DNA from: Bradyrhizobium sp.
GTDB taxonomy: Bacteria; Pseudomonadota; Alphaproteobacteria; Rhizobiales; Xanthobacteraceae
Direction: 5' to 3'
Length of the DNA stretch: 64,000 bases
Assembly (NCBI RefSeq): GCF_004799445.1
Contig: NZ_SSNA01000198.1
Coordinates: 1-64,000 of the forward strand
Shown: positions 58,408-64,000 of the stretch, in pieces
How positions within the stretch are numbered: the first letter of the stretch is position 1
Layout: each line of letters starts with the position of its first letter
The notes under the pieces: generated by a model
The model's input: only the letters and a program-made list of their open reading frames with translations
The model's database searches: none
What the model was told of the DNA's origin: nothing
Program-made: the position numbers and the translations under genes

Positions 58408-60009
58408 ATGCCGTTACGTCAAACCTTGTTTGCAGCGACCGCCGCTTTCGCCGTCGTTTTTGCCATGACGCCGGCCTCGAGCCAGACCCTGCGCTACGCC
58501 AACCAGGGTGAGCTCAAATCGCTCGATCCCTACACGCTCAAGGAAACCACGACCATCGCCCACCATGCACATGTCTATGAGGGCCTGGTCACCCGCGACA
58601 AGGACCTGAAGATCATTCCGGCGCTCGCCGAAAGCTGGGAGACCCCGGAGCCGACCCGCTGGCGCTTCCATCTGCGCCAAGGCGTCAAATTCCATAACGG
58701 AGACCCCTTCACCGCCGACGACGTGATTTTCTCCGCCGACCGTGTGCGGGCCAAGGGCTCCAACTTCCTGACCAACGTCCCGGCCGATGCCAAGTTCATC
58801 AAGATCGACGACTATACGGTCGACGTGAAGCTCGACTCGCCCAATCCCATTCTGACCTCACAATGGGACGGCTGGTTCATCATGGACAAGAAATGGTGCG
58901 AGGAGAACAACGCGGTCGCGCCGACGCCGGCTTCGGCAACGACGCCGAGCTATGCCTCGTTGCACGAAAACGGCACCGGTCCCTTCACGATCGAGAGCCA
59001 TCAGCCCGGCGTGAAGACTGTGTTCAAGGTGAACCCGAACTGGTGGAGGAAGCCCGAGCATAATCTCAAGGAGATCGTCTTCACGTCGATCGGATCCGCG
59101 GCAACGCGGGTCGCGGCACTTCTGTCGGGCGAAGTCGACGTGATCGAGCCGGTTCCTACCCAGGATATCCAGAGGGTCAACGCAAGCGGCACCGCCACGG
59201 TCATGTCCGCACCCGAAATTCGCACCATCTTCCTCGGCATGGACCAGGTGCGCGACGAGCTTCTTTATTCCAACATCAAGGGCAAGAACCCGTTCAAGGA
59301 TATCCGCGTCCGCGAAGCCTTCTACAAGGCGATCGATGTCGAACTGATCAAGAATCGCGTGATGCGCGGCCTCTCGACGCCCTCGGCGCTGATGGTCGCC
59401 CCGCAACTATATCCGCTCTCGAAGGACTTCACCCGGACGAAACCCGATCCCGATGGCGCCAAGAAACTGATGGCCGAAGCGGGCTATCCCGACGGCTTTG
59501 AAGTCACGATGGATTGCCCCAACGACCGCTATGTCAACGACGCCGATATCTGTCAGGCAGTGGTCGGCATGCTCGCGCGCATCGGCGTCAAGGTGAACCT
59601 GCTGGCGCAGCCCAAGGCGCAGTATTTTGGCAAGGTGCTGAAGCCCGGCGGCTTCCAGACGTCGTTCTACCTGCTGGGCTGGACACCGTCCTCCATGGAT
59701 TCCCACAACGTGCTGTACGATATCATGGGTTGCCGCGACGACCCGAAGAACGCCACCCGCGGCGAGGCCAATCTCGGCGGCTATTGCAACAAGGAGCTGG
59801 ATGCGCTCGCCGACAAGATTCTGATCGAACCCGATACGGCCAAGCGCGACCAGATGATCAAGCAGGCCTTCGAAATCGGGATCAAGGACTACGGCTATAT
59901 CCCGCTGCACCAGCAGGCGCTCGCATGGGGCGTCTCGAAAAAAGTGAAATTGACCCAGCGCGCGGACAACGAAGTGCTGTTTTACTGGGCGACGAAACAG
60001 GACGAGTAA
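58408..60009 (+). CDS. Peptide/nickel-type ABC transporter substrate-binding protein (SBP_bac_5)
   Basis: 533-residue periplasmic binding protein. Signal peptide MPLRQTLFAATAAFAVVFA then PASSQT (cleavage near residue 26). Domain marks include LKSLDPYTLKETTTIAHHAHVYEGLV, WRFHLRQGVKFHNGDPFTADDVIFS and the C-terminal block GYIPLHQQALAWGVSKKVKLTQR. Start at 58408 with cggagag 8 bases upstream; the frame is open upstream but overlaps the divergent gene. Binds peptides or related ligands for the transporter below. Confidence 0.93.
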   Translation: MPLRQTLFAATAAFAVVFAMTPASSQTLRYANQGELKSLDPYTLKETTTIAHHAHVYEGLVTRDKDLKIIPALAESWETPEPTRWRFHLRQGVKFHNGDPFTADDVIFSADRVRAKGSNFLTNVPADAKFIKIDDYTVDVKLDSPNPILTSQWDGWFIMDKKWCEENNAVAPTPASATTPSYASLHENGTGPFTIESHQPGVKTVFKVNPNWWRKPEHNLKEIVFTSIGSAATRVAALLSGEVDVIEPVPTQDIQRVNASGTATVMSAPEIRTIFLGMDQVRDELLYSNIKGKNPFKDIRVREAFYKAIDVELIKNRVMRGLSTPSALMVAPQLYPLSKDFTRTKPDPDGAKKLMAEAGYPDGFEVTMDCPNDRYVNDADICQAVVGMLARIGVKVNLLAQPKAQYFGKVLKPGGFQTSFYLLGWTPSSMDSHNVLYDIMGCRDDPKNATRGEANLGGYCNKELDALADKILIEPDTAKRDQMIKQAFEIGIKDYGYIPLHQQALAWGVSKKVKLTQRADNEVLFYWATKQDE

Positions 60010-60024
60010 TGCTACCAACATGAG

Positions 60025-60050
60025 GTCCCGGAAGCATCCGCTTCCGGGAC
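60025..60050 (+). terminator. Perfect hairpin between binding protein and permease genes
   Basis: gtcccggaagc and gcttccgggac are exact 11-base complements with a 4-base loop (60025-60050), followed by ttgtcgttt. It lies 16 bases after the binding-protein stop and before the permease start. Such intercistronic hairpins often leave more binding-protein mRNA than permease mRNA; the weak T run suggests partial termination or stabilisation. Confidence 0.7.
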
Positions 60051-60094
60051 TTGTCGTTTCGGGCCATGCCGTCCAAAAGCAGTGAAAGGAACAG

Positions 60095-61075
60095 ATGCTC
60101 GCTTTCACTCTGCGCCGGGCGATCCAGGCCATCGGCGTCATGATCGCCGTCGGGATCATTTCGTTTTCGATGTTCCGCTTCGCCGGCGATCCGGTCAACC
60201 AGATCGTCTCCATCGACACCTCGGCCGCCGAGCGCGCCGCAATCCGCAAATCGCTCGGCCTCGACGATCCCGTGCCGGTGCAGTTCGCCCGCTATTTCGC
60301 CAACGCGGCGCAGTTCAAGTTCGGCGTCTCCTATCAGTTCCGCCTGCCGGTGGCCGACCTTCTGAAGGAGCGGATGCCGGCCACGCTGGAACTCGCCACC
60401 TGCGCCACGATCCTGGCGATGGTGGTTGGCATCCTGATGGGGGTGTATTCGGCGCTGAAGCGCGACACGCTGCTGGCGAAGATATTCCAGGCGGTTTCGC
60501 TGATCGGCATTTCGCTGCCGACCTTTCTGATCGGCATCCTGTTGATCTATCTGTTCGCGGTGGTACTGGGCTGGTTGCCCTCGTTCGGCCGCGGCGATGT
60601 CGTGCGATTCGGCTGGTGGACCACCGGGCTGCTCACGGTGTCCGGCCTGAAGGCCCTGATCATGCCCTCGATCACGCTGGGCCTGTTCCAGATGACGCTG
60701 ATCATGCGGCTGGTGCGGGCCGAGATGCTGGAGGTCTTGCGCACCGATTATATCCGCTTTGCGCGGGCGCGGGGGTTGACCACGCGGGCGATACATTTCG
60801 GTCACGCGCTCAAGAACACCCTGGTCCCCGTCATCACGGTCGCCGGGCTGCAATTTGGCTCGGTTATTGCATTTGCGATCATCACTGAAACCGTCTTCCA
60901 GTGGCCGGGCATGGGGCTTCTGTTCGTGCAGGCGGTGCAAAATGTCGATATCCCGATCATGGCCGCCTACTTGCTGATGGTGTCCCTGATCTTCGTCACC
61001 ATCAATCTCGTGGTGGACATTCTCTACACCGTGGTCGATCCGCGCCTGCGCTCTACTATCGACCGCCCAGCCTGA
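60095..61075 (+). CDS. Peptide ABC transporter permease (DppB type)
   Basis: 326-residue permease with about six membrane helices. LRKSLGLDDPVPVQFARYF-type periplasmic segment, then the EAA loop EVLRTDYIRFARARGLTTRAIHFGHALKNTLVPVI near residue 220 and FQWPGMGLLFVQAVQNVDIP are diagnostic. It pairs with the second permease below. Confidence 0.94.
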   Translation: MLAFTLRRAIQAIGVMIAVGIISFSMFRFAGDPVNQIVSIDTSAAERAAIRKSLGLDDPVPVQFARYFANAAQFKFGVSYQFRLPVADLLKERMPATLELATCATILAMVVGILMGVYSALKRDTLLAKIFQAVSLIGISLPTFLIGILLIYLFAVVLGWLPSFGRGDVVRFGWWTTGLLTVSGLKALIMPSITLGLFQMTLIMRLVRAEMLEVLRTDYIRFARARGLTTRAIHFGHALKNTLVPVITVAGLQFGSVIAFAIITETVFQWPGMGLLFVQAVQNVDIPIMAAYLLMVSLIFVTINLVVDILYTVVDPRLRSTIDRPA

Positions 61076-61089
61076 TCCCGAGAGAACGC

Positions 61090-62064
61090 ATGTCCGACAC
61101 CGCCGTCCCGCACCAGGCCAATCCGAACGCGTCGCATGCCGGCGCGACGCCGGATCGCTGGCTTCGTCGCGCGCTCGCAAGCGACGTGTTCTATTCGTTT
61201 CGCCGCTCCCGGCTCACCATGGCGGCCGCCGCCGTGACGTTGCTGTTCTTCCTGCTCGCGATCCTGGCGCCGCTGCTCGCCGTGCAGAATCCGTTCGATC
61301 CGGCGCAGCTTCAGCTGATGAATTCGCGAATTGCGCCGCTCTGGACGGCCGATGGCCAAAGCCCGTTCCTGCTCGGCACCGACGAGCAGGGCCGCGACGT
61401 ATTTTCCGCCATCCTCTACGGCTTGCGCCTCTCGCTTGTCGTCGGCGTTCTAGGCGTGCTGTTCTCCGGCACGCTCGGCATCATGCTCGGCCTGATCGCC
61501 GGTTATTTCGGCGGAGCGGTCGACGGCCTGATCATGCGGATCGCCGACGTGCAACTGACCTTCCCCGCCATCCTGATCGCGCTGCTCATCAACGGCGTCG
61601 CCAAGTCGATGTTCGGCAACCGCATGGACGCCATGAGTACGCTGGCGGTGCTGGTGTTTGCGATCGGCCTGAGTTTCTGGGTGCAATATGCGCGCACGGT
61701 GCGCGGCTCGGTCATGGTGGAGAAAAGCAAGGATTACGTGGCCGCGGCGCAGTTGATCGGCCTCCCTGCCCCCGTGATCATGCTGCGGCACGTGTTGCCG
61801 AATGCGATGGGGCCGATCCTGGTGATCGCGACCATCAATCTCGCGCTGGCGATCATCACCGAAGCCACCTTGTCGTTTCTGGGCGCCGGCATGCCCGATA
61901 CCATGCCTTCGCTCGGCACCTTGATCCGGATCGGCAACAATTACCTGTTCGCCGGCGAGTGGTGGATCGTTGCCTTTCCCGGGTTTGCGCTTGCCGCGCT
62001 GATCCTCTCGATCAATCTGCTCGGCGACTGGCTGCGCGACGCGCTCAATCCGAAGCTCCGATGA
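61090..62064 (+). CDS. Peptide ABC transporter permease (DppC type)
   Basis: 324-residue permease with about five to six helices: LGTDEQGRDVFSAILYGLRLSL, the EAA loop SKDYVAAAQLIGLPAPVIMLRHVLPN and EATLSFLGAGMPDTMPSLG. Start at 61090 (MSDTAVPH) after gagagaac, 14 bases after the previous stop. Forms the membrane channel with the DppB-type permease. Confidence 0.94.
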   Translation: MSDTAVPHQANPNASHAGATPDRWLRRALASDVFYSFRRSRLTMAAAAVTLLFFLLAILAPLLAVQNPFDPAQLQLMNSRIAPLWTADGQSPFLLGTDEQGRDVFSAILYGLRLSLVVGVLGVLFSGTLGIMLGLIAGYFGGAVDGLIMRIADVQLTFPAILIALLINGVAKSMFGNRMDAMSTLAVLVFAIGLSFWVQYARTVRGSVMVEKSKDYVAAAQLIGLPAPVIMLRHVLPNAMGPILVIATINLALAIITEATLSFLGAGMPDTMPSLGTLIRIGNNYLFAGEWWIVAFPGFALAALILSINLLGDWLRDALNPKLR

Positions 62065-62095
62065 GAGGCGCCGCAACTCGAGTGTATCCGACCGC

Positions 62096-63082
62096 ATGAC
62101 CGAACCTGTCCTTTCCGTGCGCAACCTCGGGGTCGAATTCGTCACCCGCCACCATGCGCTGCGCGCCATCGACGGCATTTCCTTCGACATCGCCAAGGGC
62201 GAGGTGCTGGGCGTGGTGGGCGAATCCGGCGCCGGAAAATCCGTTACCGGTCTTGCGGTGATCGGCCTGATCGATCCGCCCGGCCGCATTGCCGGTGGCG
62301 AGATCTATCTGTCCGGCCTGCGGATCGACAACCTGCCGCCAGAGCAGATGCGCCGTATCCGGGGCAAGCGGATCGGGATGATTTTTCAGGACCCGCTCAC
62401 TAGCCTCAATCCACTGTACCGGATTGGCGATCAGCTGATCGAGACGATCCGAACCCACACCAATCTTTCCGAACCGGCCGCGCGCAGGCGCGCCATCGAT
62501 CTGCTCGCCGAAGTCGGCATTCCCGCGCCTGACAAACGTATCGACGGCTATCCGCACGAATTTTCCGGCGGCATGCGCCAGCGGGTCGTCATCGCGCTCG
62601 CGATTTGCGCCGAACCGGAACTGATCATCGCCGACGAGCCGACCACGGCGCTCGACGTATCGGTACAGGCCCAGATCATCTCCTTGATAAAACGCCTCGG
62701 GCGCGATCACGGCACCGCCGTCATGCTGGTGACCCACGACATGGGCGTGATCGCCGAGACCTCGGACCGCGTCGCCGTGATGTATTCCGGCCGGATCGCC
62801 GAAATCGGTCCGGTAAGGGATGTCGTGCAGAACCCGCTGCATCCCTATGCCAAGGGCCTGATGGGCGCGATCCCGACGCTGGCAAGCGACGCCGAGCGGC
62901 TGGTCCAGATCCCCGGCTCGATGCCGCGGCTTTCCGCGATTCCGCCAGGCTGCCCGTTCAACCCGCGCTGCGCTTTCGTGTTCGATCGTTGCCGGATTGA
63001 ACGCCCGGAGCCGATCGCGGTTGGCACTCAGGCCGTGGCCTGCCATCTCTATGACACCGCCGCAAAGGACACCGCGGCATGA
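62096..63082 (+). CDS. Peptide ABC transporter ATPase (DppD type)
   Basis: 328-residue ABC ATPase. Walker A GESGAGKS, signature FSGGMRQRVVIALAI, Walker B LIIADEPTTALDVSVQ and H-loop MLVTHDMG are intact. The C-terminal oligopeptide-type extension NPLHPYAKGLMGAIPTL with a cysteine-rich CPFNPRCAFVFDRC block is typical of DppD/OppD. It overlaps the next gene by 4 bases. Confidence 0.95.
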   Translation: MTEPVLSVRNLGVEFVTRHHALRAIDGISFDIAKGEVLGVVGESGAGKSVTGLAVIGLIDPPGRIAGGEIYLSGLRIDNLPPEQMRRIRGKRIGMIFQDPLTSLNPLYRIGDQLIETIRTHTNLSEPAARRRAIDLLAEVGIPAPDKRIDGYPHEFSGGMRQRVVIALAICAEPELIIADEPTTALDVSVQAQIISLIKRLGRDHGTAVMLVTHDMGVIAETSDRVAVMYSGRIAEIGPVRDVVQNPLHPYAKGLMGAIPTLASDAERLVQIPGSMPRLSAIPPGCPFNPRCAFVFDRCRIERPEPIAVGTQAVACHLYDTAAKDTAA

Positions 63083-64000
63083 CGTCAGCATCCTTTGTCG
63101 AGGTCAAGGACCTGCGCCGCGTTTTCGATGTTTCGAAACCGTGGCTCAACCGCATGCTCGAAGGCGGCCACCTCGAATTCCTCAAAGCGGTCGATGGCGT
63201 CAGCTTTGACATCGCCAAAGGCGAGACCTTTGCGCTGGTCGGCGAATCCGGCTCGGGAAAGACCACGGTGGCGCGAATGGTGGTCGGGCTGTTGCCGCCG
63301 ACCTCGGGCGAAGTCGTCATCGACGGGGTTTCGATGAGCGACGCCCACCAGTTACAGGCGCGCCAGCAACTGCGCCGCCGGATCCAGATGATCTTCCAGG
63401 ATCCCTATGCGAGCCTCAACCCGCGGCTTCGGGTCGATGCCATTGTCGCCGAACCGATCCGCGCTTTCGACCTGATCCAGGGTGAGCGCGATATTCGCGC
63501 GCGCGTCGGCGAATTGCTTGGTCTGGTCGGCCTGCACGCCGACGACGGCTGGAAATATCCGCATGAATTTTCCGGCGGTCAGCGGCAACGCATCGCGATC
63601 GCGCGCGCGCTGGCCTCGGAGGCCGCATTCATCGTCTGTGATGAGCCGACCTCCGCGCTCGATGTCTCGGTGCAGGCGCAGATCCTTAACCTGATGCGCG
63701 ACCTGCAGGACAAATTCGGTCTGACCTACCTCTTCATCAGCCACAATCTCGCCGTGGTCCGACATATGGCCAACCGCATCGGCGTGATGTATCTCGGCCG
63801 CATCGTCGAGATCGCGGAGGGTCGCGAGCTTTTCGCTTCACCGCGAATGCCCTACACGAAAATGCTGCTGGGCGCGGTGCCGGATCTCGCGATGTCCGGC
63901 CGCCAGCGGATTCCCGTCAAGGGCGAGATCCCCAATCCGATCGACCCGCCGCCCGGCTGCGCCTTCAATCCGCGCTGTCCGCTGGTTTTCGACCTTTGCC
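63079..64000 (+). CDS. Peptide ABC transporter ATPase (DppF type), 3' end beyond window
   Basis: ATG at 63079-63081 overlaps the previous stop (ATGA). About 307 codons are visible and the frame runs off the end of the window. Walker A GESGSGKTT, EFSGGQRQRIAIARALA signature, Walker B IVCDEPTSALDVSVQ and H-loop FISHNLAV are intact, followed by MPYTKMLLGAVPDL and the start of the C-terminal cysteine block (CAFNPRC). Second ATPase of the peptide importer. Confidence 0.93.
   Translation, partial: MTSASFVEVKDLRRVFDVSKPWLNRMLEGGHLEFLKAVDGVSFDIAKGETFALVGESGSGKTTVARMVVGLLPPTSGEVVIDGVSMSDAHQLQARQQLRRRIQMIFQDPYASLNPRLRVDAIVAEPIRAFDLIQGERDIRARVGELLGLVGLHADDGWKYPHEFSGGQRQRIAIARALASEAAFIVCDEPTSALDVSVQAQILNLMRDLQDKFGLTYLFISHNLAVVRHMANRIGVMYLGRIVEIAEGRELFASPRMPYTKMLLGAVPDLAMSGRQRIPVKGEIPNPIDPPPGCAFNPRCPLVFDLC

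Overview
The window is GC-rich, gene-dense chromosomal DNA from an alphaproteobacterium. The best fit is Bradyrhizobium or a close relative (Nitrobacteraceae). Support comes from the short palindromic intergenic repeats, several of which look like families typical of that group (for example copies beginning tcattgcgag or gagcatgatc), and from the gene content: a paa operon, polyhydroxyalkanoate (PHA) genes, many Liv/Dpp ABC systems, several acyl-CoA/lipid enzymes and a self-sufficient P450. I see no rRNA, tRNA, CRISPR array, transposase, integrase or phage gene. The two ends cut a thiolase-like gene (left) and a peptide ABC ATPase (right).

Layout. 0-10 kb: a thiolase-fold protein, an RND efflux permease/adaptor pair, and two chemoreceptors with almost identical signalling domains. 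A decayed piece of an otnK-like gene lies between the two receptors. 10-13.8 kb: a four-carbon sugar-acid (tetronate/threonate) module, ltnD-otnI-otnK with divergent otnC. 13.9-22.9 kb: a branched-chain-type ABC transporter (livFGMH plus binding protein) preceded by a DUF1445 protein, divergent from a LysR regulator, an M20 carbamoylase-type amidase and a 2-hydroxyacid dehydrogenase; a perfect 12-bp inverted repeat lies in the divergent promoter region. 23-27.6 kb: tartrate dehydrogenase, an atypical SDR protein, an arylformamidase-like hydrolase and an amidase. 27.7-35.9 kb: a three-cysteine ferredoxin with a P450, an MFS transporter, a molybdopterin oxidoreductase, an alpha/beta-hydrolase-OsmC fusion, a fatty-acid desaturase, a YeeE/TsuA-type transporter and a quinone-reductase-like enzyme.

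35.9-42.7 kb: the upper phenylacetate pathway on the minus strand in the order paaX-paaA-paaB-paaC-paaD-paaE-paaI-paaK (repressor, epoxidase, reductase, thioesterase, CoA ligase). The lower-pathway genes (paaG, paaZ, paaH, paaJ) are not in the window. 42.8-56.9 kb: a lipid and polyester region. It holds a phasin with its own promoter and terminator, a phaE-like/phaC pair overlapping an acetyltransferase, a DUF445 membrane protein, a CYP102-type P450-reductase fusion, an epoxide-hydrolase-like enzyme, a wax ester synthase/DGAT, a DUF6489 protein and two paralogous alpha/beta hydrolases that bracket the region. 57-64 kb: a D-amino-acid-dehydrogenase-like oxidoreductase divergent from a complete oligopeptide/dipeptide ABC transporter (binding protein, two permeases, two ATPases).

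Intergenic gaps are short. About a dozen hold palindromic repeats of seven families, which sometimes supply a stop codon or create false N-terminal extensions (LivH, PaaC). The observations I rate highest are the otnK remnant between the chemoreceptors, the LysR divergon, the compact two-subunit PHA synthase, the P450/WS-DGAT/epoxide-hydrolase cluster and an SDR protein lacking most of its catalytic tetrad. All product names rest on reading motifs and overall family resemblance; no database search was run.
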